DNA of 41,079 bases from an uncultured bacterium (GTDB lineage: Bacteria; Cyanobacteriota; Vampirovibrionia; Gastranaerophilales; Gastranaerophilaceae), in contig CADCNZ010000111.1 of NCBI GenBank assembly GCA_902802935.1, positions 1 through 41,079 on the forward strand, read 5' to 3'. Numbering within the stretch: the first letter of the stretch is position 1; each line of letters opens with the position of its first letter. The notes beneath the pieces are model-generated. The model ran no database searches. It was not told the origin of the DNA and saw nothing but the letters and a program-made list of their open reading frames with translations. The position numbers were made by a program, and so were the translations under genes. Of this stretch, positions 1 to 7,434 are shown in pieces.

Positions 1-9
1 ATGAGTGAC

Positions 10-29
10 TGTTTTGCTTCCGCAAAACA
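10..29. repeat. Short perfect hairpin at the window edge
   Basis: Eight-base arms (TGTTTTGC at 10-17, GCAAAACA at 22-29) enclose a TTCC loop. No T-run follows on either strand, so a terminator is unlikely. It may belong to a gene or repeat lying outside the window. Confidence 0.5.
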
Positions 30-80
30 AAACGAATGTAAACGGTTGAACTGCCAATAATCCAAGACAATCGCGCCAGG

Positions 81-125
81 CGTAAATTAAAAGGAACTAG
101 GTTTACTACTCCATTTTAATTTACG
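81..125. repeat. 12-bp inverted repeat upstream of the deaminase gene
   Basis: CGTAAATTAAAA (81-92) and its exact complement TTTTAATTTACG (114-125) flank 21 bases that can pair further with bulges. It lies 87 bases before the deaminase start and upstream of its likely promoter. It could be an operator or the end of an upstream transcript. The stem has almost no G+C and lacks a proper U-run, so a terminator is a weak reading. Confidence 0.5.
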
Positions 126-186
126 TTTGTGAAAAAATTTGAACACATTATTTTATCTAATCATCTTCATTTTTTTGTTATAGTAT

Positions 187-192
187 TATAAT
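187..192 (+). promoter_or_regulatory. -10 element for the deaminase gene
   Basis: A perfect TATAAT lies 20 bases before the start codon. No convincing -35 is visible at 16-18 bases upstream. The start is supported by an AGGAG ribosome site at 203-207. Confidence 0.45.
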
Positions 193-211
193 ATAGTTAT
201 TAGGAGTTGTT

Positions 212-802
212 ATGAAAAAATTATTGACTACAATTATTATTTTATCATTACAAGTTGTTTGTGCGGCAAATGCAAAAGTTATTTCTAATGAAAAAATTAT
301 CAGTGCAAAAGTTGAAAACGCAAGCAAAATTATTAAGGAATTGCAGAATGATATGCAATCATATACAAAAAAAGGTTCCGGACCTTTTGTCGCAGCTATA
401 TATGATAGTGAAGGGAATCTAGTTGTAAAAGTTGCAAACTCTGTTGTAAATGAGCATTGTTCAAATAATCATGCTGAAATGAATGCAATAAAAGCTGCAG
501 AGCAAAAACTTGGAACTTATGACTTAGCACCTTATAATTTAAGACTTTATGTAACAGCAGAACCTTGTATAATGTGCGTCGGTGGTATTATGTGGTCGGG
601 AATAAAAGAAGTTTATTACGGTGTACCCTCTAAAAAAGTTGAAAAAATTACAGGTTTTGATGAAGGATTTAAACCGCATTGGTTCAGGGAATTTAAAAAA
701 AGAGGAATTGTTGTATATGGAAATATTGAACCTGAACTCGGAGAACAAGAATTACACAAATACGTAAATGACGGAAAGAAAGTTTATAAACCGTCAAGAT
801 AG
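212..802 (+). CDS. Exported CMP/dCMP-type deaminase, guanine-deaminase-like
   Basis: This 196-aa protein has the zinc signature of the cytidine deaminase superfamily: HAE at residues 87-89 (zinc ligand His87, catalytic Glu89) and PCIMC at 118-122 (ligands Cys119 and Cys122). The surrounding sequence and the GFDE segment near 148-151 most resemble bacterial guanine deaminase (GuaD) and related purine or tRNA deaminases. The oddity is the N-terminus, a Lys-Lys start, a hydrophobic core and an ANA cleavage site near residue 21, which is a classical signal peptide. These enzymes are normally cytoplasmic, so this one probably acts in the periplasm or outside the cell on nucleobases or nucleosides. 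The substrate is not determined; the deaminase fold is secure. It appears to be a single-gene transcript, with AGGAG seven bases before ATG. Confidence 0.88.
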   Translation: MKKLLTTIIILSLQVVCAANAKVISNEKIISAKVENASKIIKELQNDMQSYTKKGSGPFVAAIYDSEGNLVVKVANSVVNEHCSNNHAEMNAIKAAEQKLGTYDLAPYNLRLYVTAEPCIMCVGGIMWSGIKEVYYGVPSKKVEKITGFDEGFKPHWFREFKKRGIVVYGNIEPELGEQELHKYVNDGKKVYKPSR

Positions 803-1102
803 TTATGTTGTGTTTTTCATTAACCAAGTTCTGAACTCGATAACTCCGGAGCAAATAAAAAAGTTGCAAAAGTTATCGGCTCTTGCTCATGTTGAACAGG
901 TGCTGTTGCAGGTGATTCTATACTATTATTTACTACTTTATTTTCTATCCTCAATGCCATTTAATATCCTCAATAATATCTCTTGTTGATATAAAGTAAT
1001 TTTTATTTGAACAATTGCCTTTTTGTTACAAGATATTAAACTACATTGTCAATTAACTGAGTTCGGAACTAGTATGCTTTTGTACAATTATAGAAAATAA
1101 GA
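803..1102. other. Intergenic stretch with two related palindromes
   Basis: About 300 bases lie between the deaminase gene and the minus-strand gene. It holds two near-identical palindromic motifs, AGTTCTGAACTC near 827-838 and GAGTTCGGAACT near 1060-1071, in inverted orientation, each built round GTTCnGAAC. A 46-codon minus-strand frame (820-960) is listed separately. No RNA gene or convincing terminator was found. Confidence 0.4.
820..960 (-). CDS. Possible small protein of 46 aa
   Basis: A 46-codon frame starts with ATG and is preceded by AGGA at six bases, a good ribosome site. The peptide begins MALRIENKVV and ends PELSSSELG. It has no signal peptide, no clear membrane helix and no family I recognise. 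Its stop falls in the palindrome near 826-838. It could be a real small gene, a decayed fragment or chance; only the well-placed ribosome site argues for it. Confidence 0.25.
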   Translation of the reverse strand: MALRIENKVVNNSIESPATAPVQHEQEPITFATFLFAPELSSSELG

Positions 1103-1822
1103 TTATTGCGACAGTACTTTATATGTTTTTATTGCATTTATAAGCTTTGAATTGTTCTGAAGTTGATAAATTTTTATAAGCGCCCATTTACCAATCTTTT
1201 CAGAATCGGCAAAACTTATATACCCTGCTTTTTCAGACGATTTTATGTGTTTATCCACAACATTATACAGTCTTATCATTGTATTATTATCCATCCTGTG
1301 AATCGGACGTATAAAATAATCAGCAATCCCTCCTGTATGATATTCAAGAGTGCTATACAGTATTTTTGATAAATCTTTTGCTTTTGTAAGTTCATAGTCC
1401 AAAAACGAAACAATTTGGTCTTTGTTCCCGTGTCTATATATATAACTCTTAATAGTTTCAAGTTTGTCTTCTGGCAGAAATCCTAATTTGTCTATATCCT
1501 TTAATGATTCTGCGACGTTTTCTATATATTTAGAAACTTCAGATGTTTTAATACCAAGAGTTTTTGCCAACAAAACTTTATCACCTGCTTTTGTAAAAGA
1601 GTTTTTAATTGGCTTAAATTTCTGCAAAGGACGCAATTCCATTAACGACTGAAACTCTTCGCTTGTTATATTTTGCTCCATTATTTTGCTGATTTCAGAT
1701 CTGTTAGTGCGTATAAATTGTACTTTTTGAGCATCAGTAATATTTACTGATGTCAAAACATTTTTTAAAGTAATAAAATCTATTGAATCTACTGAACTTA
1801 TTCTCATAGCAAAATATTTCAT
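1103..1822 (-). CDS. Hypothetical protein, 239 aa
   Basis: I do not recognise the family. The protein is soluble, has no signal peptide or membrane segment, is rich in Lys, Ile and Ser, and looks mostly alpha-helical. An alternative start at the ATG of codon 6 (MRISSVDSID) is possible, since neither start has a strong ribosome site. The gene is divergent from the next hypothetical with about 50 bases between them, so the two may share a control region. Coding capacity is supported by length and by normal codon use matching neighbouring genes. Confidence 0.65.
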   Translation of the reverse strand: MKYFAMRISSVDSIDFITLKNVLTSVNITDAQKVQFIRTNRSEISKIMEQNITSEEFQSLMELRPLQKFKPIKNSFTKAGDKVLLAKTLGIKTSEVSKYIENVAESLKDIDKLGFLPEDKLETIKSYIYRHGNKDQIVSFLDYELTKAKDLSKILYSTLEYHTGGIADYFIRPIHRMDNNTMIRLYNVVDKHIKSSEKAGYISFADSEKIGKWALIKIYQLQNNSKLINAIKTYKVLSQ

Positions 1823-1872
1823 ATTTGGTTTTTATGATAATATATAACTACATTTTTTTTGCGGAGTCAATT

Positions 1873-2526
1873 ATGGATTATAATGTCATAAGAACACATT
1901 CTCAAAATGCTTATAAATACTACAATAACTGTGATTCCAGATATATTAGTACAGTTAGTAGTTTTTTTAAAGAAGGTGTCAAAAATCCATCTGTTGCACT
2001 TATGATAATGAATGATGAAGTAAATAAATATACAAATACCCTCTTTGAAGCCGCAGAAAAATTACAAAACGGAAAGCATGCACCAATAAAAATGGATGCA
2101 TACTCCTTACATCAACGTAATATTCTTAACAATTACATTAAAAAAAACAAACAGGGTGCAATGTTTGAATTAATAATGAATCAGACAAAAACTGATGATA
2201 TATTAAAAAATAAAATTATTAAACTACTGCCTGAACATAAGCATTTTTTTGACACATTTGAAAAATTATATCCTAACTCAAAAGATAAAAGACTTCTTAT
2301 AACATATCTTTCCATGGATAAAGTAATTCCTAAAAAGACTTGGGCTGAAAAAGTTTTAGCATTATATCCAATAAATCAATTAAACAAAAACTATCCCAAA
2401 ACACAGAATCTAAGAATTGAATTATTAGAAGACGGAAGAATTCAAGATAATAAAATTTTACCCAAGATAAAAAATTACATTCAAAGACAAAAATATAAAA
2501 AACTGTTACATAATACAAAAATATAA
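1873..2526 (+). CDS. Hypothetical protein, 217 aa
   Basis: Family not recognised. The frame is open further upstream, but the ATG at 1873 (MDYNVIRTHS) is chosen because GGAG lies six bases before it. The product is soluble, Lys/Asn-rich and predicted helical, with a basic C-terminal tail. There is no signal peptide. It ends one base from the stop codon of the convergent macB permease gene, leaving no room for a terminator. No function can be inferred from sequence or context. Confidence 0.65.
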   Translation: MDYNVIRTHSQNAYKYYNNCDSRYISTVSSFFKEGVKNPSVALMIMNDEVNKYTNTLFEAAEKLQNGKHAPIKMDAYSLHQRNILNNYIKKNKQGAMFELIMNQTKTDDILKNKIIKLLPEHKHFFDTFEKLYPNSKDKRLLITYLSMDKVIPKKTWAEKVLALYPINQLNKNYPKTQNLRIELLEDGRIQDNKILPKIKNYIQRQKYKKLLHNTKI

Positions 2527-2527
2527 A

Positions 2528-3754
2528 TCATTCATATCTCAAAGCATCTATAGGGTTTAAAAGAGAAGCTTTGTATGCAGGATAATAGCCAAAACCTATC
2601 CCAACAAGACCTGAAAATCCAAATGACAATAATATCGGAGACAAGGTTATTACTATCGCGGTTCCAAACAGTGCACCGACAAGAACTGCAACTACTATTC
2701 CTGAAATTATCCCTATTAAACCGCCAATTAATGAAAGCACAAGAGCTTCAATCAAAAATTGCAATCTTATATCACCTGCTCTTGCTCCTATTGCCATACG
2801 AATTCCTATTTCTTTTGTACGTTCTGTAACAGAAACAAGCATTATATTCATAATGCCAATTCCTCCAACAACAAGTGACACAGACGCAATAGATGCCAAA
2901 AGAATCGCAAATGTCCTTACTGTAGATTTCATTTTTTCCTGAAATTCGGCACTGTTTCTGATTTCAAAATCATTTTCTTGCGTCTTTCCCAGATTATGGC
3001 GAGTTCTAAGGATTTCTTCTATATCAGATTGAGCAATATTGGCACTCTCTAAAGAATCTGCTTGAGCTATTATTTGATTTACAGAACCAGGAAAATCAGT
3101 TCCAAAAACTTTTCTTTGTGCAGTTGTCAAAGGTATAAAAATTAAATCATCCTGATCCATTGGACCTATTGTCCCCTTAGATTCAAGAGTGCCGATTACT
3201 TTAAACGGAACATTTCCTATCCTTATTGTTTTATCTATTGAATTTATATCTCCAAAGAGTTCTTTCTCCACTGTGGAACCGATAATCGCAACTTTTGCAG
3301 CATTGTTATCATCATCTTTTGTAAATCCGCGTCCGTCTTTAATTTCATAGTTTTTAATATATAAATATGCTTGAGTAATCCCGTAAATTGATGTCTGCCA
3401 GTTTTGATTTCCATACATTGCCTGCTTAGAAGAGCTCATAAGGGGTGCAACCGCATCAACTCCCCTTGCATTTCGCTGAATTGCTTCTGCATCTTTTACG
3501 CTCAAGGTTGGCTTTGAGCCCATACCCATAGATACACCGCCTGTTTTTGCGGTAGCAGAGCGTATAGTCAATATATTAGAACCCATTGATTCCATATTTG
3601 CTTGAACCTGCTTATTTGCTCCTGAACCTATTGCAAGCATTACAATTACAGCTCCGACACCGATAATAATACCTAAAGAAGTCAGCGCTGAGCGCATTTT
3701 ATTGACTTCTAATGATTTTAAAGCTAATTTCAATGTTGACTTAAAATCTATCAT
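2528..3754 (-). CDS. macB: MacB-like ABC transporter permease
   Basis: This 408-aa protein has the MacB/FtsX layout: a first membrane helix at about 22-42 (LGIIIGVGAVIVMLAIGSG), a large periplasmic MacB_PCD domain (about 48-275), and three C-terminal helices. The conserved segment TERTKEIGIRMAIGA follows helix 2, and the protein ends NPIDALRYE, both typical of the family. Unlike E. coli MacB, the ATPase is a separate gene; it overlaps this one by four bases (ATGA), implying translational coupling. It should form the inner-membrane part of a tripartite pump exporting peptides, macrolide-like compounds, lipids or toxins. It is the last gene of the tolC-macA-macB operon. Substrate unknown. Confidence 0.9.
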   Translation of the reverse strand: MIDFKSTLKLALKSLEVNKMRSALTSLGIIIGVGAVIVMLAIGSGANKQVQANMESMGSNILTIRSATAKTGGVSMGMGSKPTLSVKDAEAIQRNARGVDAVAPLMSSSKQAMYGNQNWQTSIYGITQAYLYIKNYEIKDGRGFTKDDDNNAAKVAIIGSTVEKELFGDINSIDKTIRIGNVPFKVIGTLESKGTIGPMDQDDLIFIPLTTAQRKVFGTDFPGSVNQIIAQADSLESANIAQSDIEEILRTRHNLGKTQENDFEIRNSAEFQEKMKSTVRTFAILLASIASVSLVVGGIGIMNIMLVSVTERTKEIGIRMAIGARAGDIRLQFLIEALVLSLIGGLIGIISGIVVAVLVGALFGTAIVITLSPILLSFGFSGLVGIGFGYYPAYKASLLNPIDALRYE

Positions 3755-4467
3755 GTTTCTCTATTCCTTTGTTTTAGCCATTCTTCTTTCGAAAGGTCTG
3801 AAACAATTTGTCCGTCTTTGAATTTTATTATCCTTTTTGTATACTCAGCAATATCGGGTTCGTGAGTAACCAAAACAACTGTTTTACCGTATTTTTCATT
3901 AAGATTAACAAAAAATTCCATTACATCAATACTTGTTTTCGTATCCAAATTACCTGTAGGTTCATCAGCGAGAATAAGCGGTGCATCATTAACTATAGCC
4001 CGTGCTATTGCAACCCTCTGCTGTTGCCCCCCTGACATTTGTGAAGGCATGTTTCCTTCTTTATTCTCAAGCCCTACAACCTTTAAGGCTTCTCTTGCTC
4101 TTTTATATCTTTCCGCCTCAGGAATTCCTTTATAAATCATTGGCATACAAACATTGTCAATCGCAGAGGTTCTTGATATAAGATTGAACCCTTGAAAAAC
4201 AAACCCTATTTTATTATTCCTTATATCCGAAAGTTCGTCTGATGTAAGTGAAAAGACATCAACGCCGTCAAGATAATACTCCCCGCTTGTCGGTCTGTCA
4301 AGGGTGCCAAGCATATTCATGCAAGTTGATTTTCCTGAGCCTGACGTCCCCATAATCGCAACAAATTCACCTTCATTTATGGAAAAAGAAACATCATTAA
4401 GGGCATAAAATTCTTCGTCCCCCATTTTATACATCTTTTTTGCATTTCTGACTTCTATTAGTGTCAT
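3751..4467 (-). CDS. MacB/LolD-type ABC transporter ATPase
   Basis: The 238-aa protein carries a complete ABC nucleotide-binding domain: Walker A GTSGSGKST at 40-48, Q-loop glutamine at 92, signature SGGQQ at 145-149, Walker B LILADEP at 164-170 and the switch histidine in VTHEP. The sequence is closest to the MacB N-terminal domain and LolD. It powers the permease encoded immediately downstream, with which it overlaps. AAAGGA precedes the ATG. The gap to macA is 43 bases. Paired with an adaptor and a TolC-like channel, it belongs to a mechanotransmission-type exporter rather than an importer. Confidence 0.92.
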   Translation of the reverse strand: MTLIEVRNAKKMYKMGDEEFYALNDVSFSINEGEFVAIMGTSGSGKSTCMNMLGTLDRPTSGEYYLDGVDVFSLTSDELSDIRNNKIGFVFQGFNLISRTSAIDNVCMPMIYKGIPEAERYKRAREALKVVGLENKEGNMPSQMSGGQQQRVAIARAIVNDAPLILADEPTGNLDTKTSIDVMEFFVNLNEKYGKTVVLVTHEPDIAEYTKRIIKFKDGQIVSDLSKEEWLKQRNRET

Positions 4468-4510
4468 TTATTTTTCCTTTGAAACACGATTTAAATCTCT
4501 CTTTTCCACC

Positions 4511-5665
4511 CTACATAGGCGGTCTGCGCATTCCGGTATTTGCTTTCTTTTTCTTGCCTGTTATTGCGTTTATTATGACTTTGTCCTTTTCTTTTATTTC
4601 GTTGGATATAATCTGTGTTTTATTATCATCTGACAAGCCTAATTCTACATCATATCTTTTCGGACCTGATTTAGTCAAAATCCAAACTCCTTGATTATCA
4701 AACTTTTCAGTATTATCAGGCGGAGAAAATTTTAGAGCCTTATTATCAACTACAAGTACATTCTTTGCCTCACCAGTGATTATAGAAACATTTGCGCTCA
4801 TGCCGGGAATCGCAAATCCGTCTGAGTTATCCACAGAAACAATAACAGTATACGTTACAACATTATTTGTAGTAGTAGAAGCCAACCTGACCTGAGTAAC
4901 AGTTCCTTCAAATTTTTTATCCTGATATCCGTCAAGCGTGTATTCAGCAGACTGTCCTACTTTTATTCGTCCGATATCCGCCTCGGAAACACTTGTTTCT
5001 ATCTGCATTTTCGTTAAGTCCTGTGCGACTTCAAAAAGAGTCGGAGTATTAAAGCTTGCCGCAACTGTTTGTCCCACATCTACAGCGCGAGAAATGACCG
5101 TACCATCAACTGGCGAAGTAATTTTTGAATAGCTAAGATTTGTAAGATTATTACTCAAAGTTGCTTGAGAAGCACTCATTTCCGCACGCGCCGCAGCAAC
5201 ATCAGCTTCGGCTGCTAAATAATTTGAACGCGCAAGTTCTACATCATCTCTTGAAACATAGTTTTTTTCATAAAGATGTTTATATCTTTGATAATTATTT
5301 TTTTTATATGCCAAATTGGCTTGTGCTTTGGAATAAGCAGCCTGTGCATTGTTTAATTTTGCAGTTGATTGGTCAACATTTGCTTGAAAAAGGCTCGGGT
5401 CAAGTTCTGCCAAAAGTTCGCCTTTTTTAACCTGTGAATTATAGTCAACATAAATTTTTGCTACAGTTCCTGAAACCTGAGTACCAACAGCAATCGTGTT
5501 AATCGGTTTTATTGTTCCTGAGGCTTCTACATACTGAGTAATTGTGCTTTTCGAAACTTCTTTTGTTATGTATTTTACAGAGCCGTTTTTAATAAAAATA
5601 AACAAACCAAAAAGTAAAGCTGCTGCCGCAATCCCTAAAATTATATATCGTTTTTTTATATTCAT
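4511..5665 (-). CDS. macA: MacA-like periplasmic adaptor (HlyD/RND family)
   Basis: This 384-aa membrane-fusion protein has an N-terminal signal anchor (about 7-26). A lipoyl/barrel-sandwich half follows, then a long alpha-helical hairpin (roughly 90-170, Ala/Gln-rich coiled coil), the second lipoyl half (TSPVDGTVISRAVDVGQ), and beta-barrel and membrane-proximal domains. It joins the MacB inner-membrane complex to the TolC channel. AAGGGGG precedes the ATG, and only 17 bases separate it from the upstream tolC-like gene. The C-terminus ends in a basic, Pro/Arg/Met tail. The cyanobacterial DevB adaptor is an alternative relative, but the permease is MacB-like. Confidence 0.9.
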   Translation of the reverse strand: MNIKKRYIILGIAAAALLFGLFIFIKNGSVKYITKEVSKSTITQYVEASGTIKPINTIAVGTQVSGTVAKIYVDYNSQVKKGELLAELDPSLFQANVDQSTAKLNNAQAAYSKAQANLAYKKNNYQRYKHLYEKNYVSRDDVELARSNYLAAEADVAAARAEMSASQATLSNNLTNLSYSKITSPVDGTVISRAVDVGQTVAASFNTPTLFEVAQDLTKMQIETSVSEADIGRIKVGQSAEYTLDGYQDKKFEGTVTQVRLASTTTNNVVTYTVIVSVDNSDGFAIPGMSANVSIITGEAKNVLVVDNKALKFSPPDNTEKFDNQGVWILTKSGPKRYDVELGLSDDNKTQIISNEIKEKDKVIINAITGKKKKANTGMRRPPM

Positions 5666-5682
5666 TTAACCCCCTTAGGTTT

Positions 5683-7275
5683 TTAAATTTCATTCACAGG
5701 CTTCAATCCCATTGATTTTAGCAGAGTTTCTCGAGCTATATTATAGTTTAGAACCGTTTCAACAAAATTCAATTGAGCATTGTTATAATTTGTTAGCGCG
5801 TCCTGAAGCTCAACATAATTGTTTAAACCGACACTGTAACGCCCGTCTGCAAGTTCAAAGTTTTCTAATGTTGCCTTAACCTTTGTATTCATCAAAGGAA
5901 TTTTTCTTTCGAGCTGGCGCATCGTTATATAATTATTTTGAACTTCCCAATAAATATCGGTTTTTGCAATATTAACATTGTGTTTAGCTATGTTAAGGTA
6001 GCTTTCTCCCTCTTTAATTTGGTAATGAATGCCGTACGGATTTATGGAACCCAAACCTATTCCGGCACCGACTTGAAACGGACTTGAATACGTTTTTTCA
6101 TTCTTTGTATACGACCAGGAAAGATTTCCGGTAATTTCCGGTGCGTATTGGCGTCTTATTGCCTTCAAAGATTCATCCTGAACTTTTACAAGCATTTCAT
6201 TTGATTTTAAATCAGGTCTTTCATCAAATGCCTTGTCAACTGCATCTTGTTTAGAAAGCTTCATTGGATTAAGTTTATAGTCCTGAATAATGTCATTGTG
6301 TTCAATTCCTGATGAAAGCATAATTAAACCGTCGTCTGTTCTCTTTGCAGAAACAACTGGTTGCTTTGCTGTATTTACACTCTCCATTTTCTTTTTATAA
6401 TCAGCTTTCAAAAACCCAAAATTCTCTGTATTCTTGACAACAAAAGGTTTTTCTTCTTCATAAAACATTGAATTCTGGAGTGCTATAATCGCATTCAAAA
6501 GGTTATTTTGTCCTTCCACTAGCTGAATTTTTGCATCCGCAAGATTAACTTCCGCATTCACAACATCAATTTTTGATTTCAATCCCTCGTCGAACATTGC
6601 TTTTGTACGATCATAGTTAAGTGTTTGAATTCTGACATTCTGCTCAAAAATATCAAGGTTTGCAAGCGCAGAAAGTACTTTATAATAATTTATTCTAACC
6701 AGATAAATTACATTCAAAGTTTCAAAATCATGGTCATATTGAGCTGATTGAGTATCATATTTTGCCATATTTATTCTGGCAGTTGTTTTTCCAAAATCCC
6801 AAATCATTTCCGAAATACCCACATTAAACCCGAGAGCATTGTCGTGGGTATTCGTTATTCGAGTACCTTGATTGTGGTTGTGATTATAATTCACTCCTGC
6901 CGTAAGTCTTGGGGCATAACTTGAACGAGCTTCTCCAATTCCTGCCTTTGAAGCATTAACGCGTTCTTCAGAAACCATCAATTGAGGATTGTGTTCAAGC
7001 GCATATTTAACACAATCCTCAATTGACATTACCGGAAGTTGATTGAACGGAATTTTTGGTCTGCCTTGAATAACAGGAGGAAGTTTGATTTCTTCAACTT
7101 TATTTTTCTTCTTTTTCACCTTCTGATTGGAAGAATTTTTCTTAAATATAGAAAGCAAAGGGCGTCTGGAATTTGTACTGTTTGAATTCGGGGCTGCATA
7201 AACAAAACTTACGGACATCAAAAAAGCCGCAATTGTTAACATCGAAAATCCTTTTTTCAAACCTTCTCTTCTCAA
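5683..7275 (-). CDS. tolC: TolC-family outer-membrane efflux protein
   Basis: The protein (about 530 aa) has the TolC repeat layout: MSIEDCVKYALEHNPQL begins repeat 1, LSKQDAVDKAFDERPDL begins repeat 2, and the end includes the typical YNNAQLNFVETVLNYNIARETLLKSMG. A lysine-rich segment of about 40 residues separates the signal peptide (…VSFVYA/APN) from the barrel repeats. I choose a TTG start at 7275. It has AAAGGGA five bases upstream, whereas the TTG at 7296 would lie at or before the predicted transcription start. It forms the outer-membrane duct of the MacAB-type pump and is the first gene of that operon. Confidence 0.9.
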   Translation of the reverse strand: MRREGLKKGFSMLTIAAFLMSVSFVYAAPNSNSTNSRRPLLSIFKKNSSNQKVKKKKNKVEEIKLPPVIQGRPKIPFNQLPVMSIEDCVKYALEHNPQLMVSEERVNASKAGIGEARSSYAPRLTAGVNYNHNHNQGTRITNTHDNALGFNVGISEMIWDFGKTTARINMAKYDTQSAQYDHDFETLNVIYLVRINYYKVLSALANLDIFEQNVRIQTLNYDRTKAMFDEGLKSKIDVVNAEVNLADAKIQLVEGQNNLLNAIIALQNSMFYEEEKPFVVKNTENFGFLKADYKKKMESVNTAKQPVVSAKRTDDGLIMLSSGIEHNDIIQDYKLNPMKLSKQDAVDKAFDERPDLKSNEMLVKVQDESLKAIRRQYAPEITGNLSWSYTKNEKTYSSPFQVGAGIGLGSINPYGIHYQIKEGESYLNIAKHNVNIAKTDIYWEVQNNYITMRQLERKIPLMNTKVKATLENFELADGRYSVGLNNYVELQDALTNYNNAQLNFVETVLNYNIARETLLKSMGLKPVNEI

Positions 7276-7297
7276 TAAAATCCCTTTCCTTAGCAAT

Positions 7298-7326
7298 ATT
7301 ATATATTATAGTTTTTAAAATGTACA
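7298..7326 (-). promoter_or_regulatory. Promoter of the tolC-macA-macB operon
   Basis: On the minus strand a TGTACA -35 (7321-7326), a 17-base spacer and a perfect TATAAT -10 (7298-7303) predict transcription from about 7291. The leader is then about 16 bases and contains only the ribosome site. This favours the TTG start at 7275. Confidence 0.6.
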
Positions 7327-7368
7327 TTATTTTTTATATAGAGCTTTTCTTTCTGACAACGGTTTATC

Positions 7369-7398
7369 AAAAAAGAAAAGCTGCAATTTCTTGCAGCT
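7369..7398 (-). terminator. Intrinsic terminator after the usher gene
   Basis: On the minus strand AGCTGCAA, a GAAA loop and TTGCAGCT are followed by TTTCTTTT. It lies 37 bases after the usher stop and separates the fimbrial operon from the efflux operon. Confidence 0.85.
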
Positions 7399-7434
7399 AC
7401 ACATATGTGTTTAATTTGTTAAATAGAAACTTTT

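Noticed and set aside
1-60. 19-codon frame from the first base (MSDCFASAKQ…)
   Set aside because: It spans a hairpin, has no visible ribosome site because the window begins there, and shows no protein-like pattern.
81-125. Terminator of an upstream gene
   Set aside because: Stem almost free of G+C and no following T-run on the plus strand; kept only as an inverted repeat.
768-989. 73-codon plus-strand frame overlapping the deaminase end
   Set aside because: It begins inside the deaminase gene in another frame and lacks a ribosome site; the hydrophobic tail is a product of AT-rich DNA.
2528-7275. Heterocyst-type DevBCA-TolC exporter
   Set aside because: The permease has the large MacB periplasmic domain and sequence motifs of MacB, so the MacAB-TolC reading fits better.
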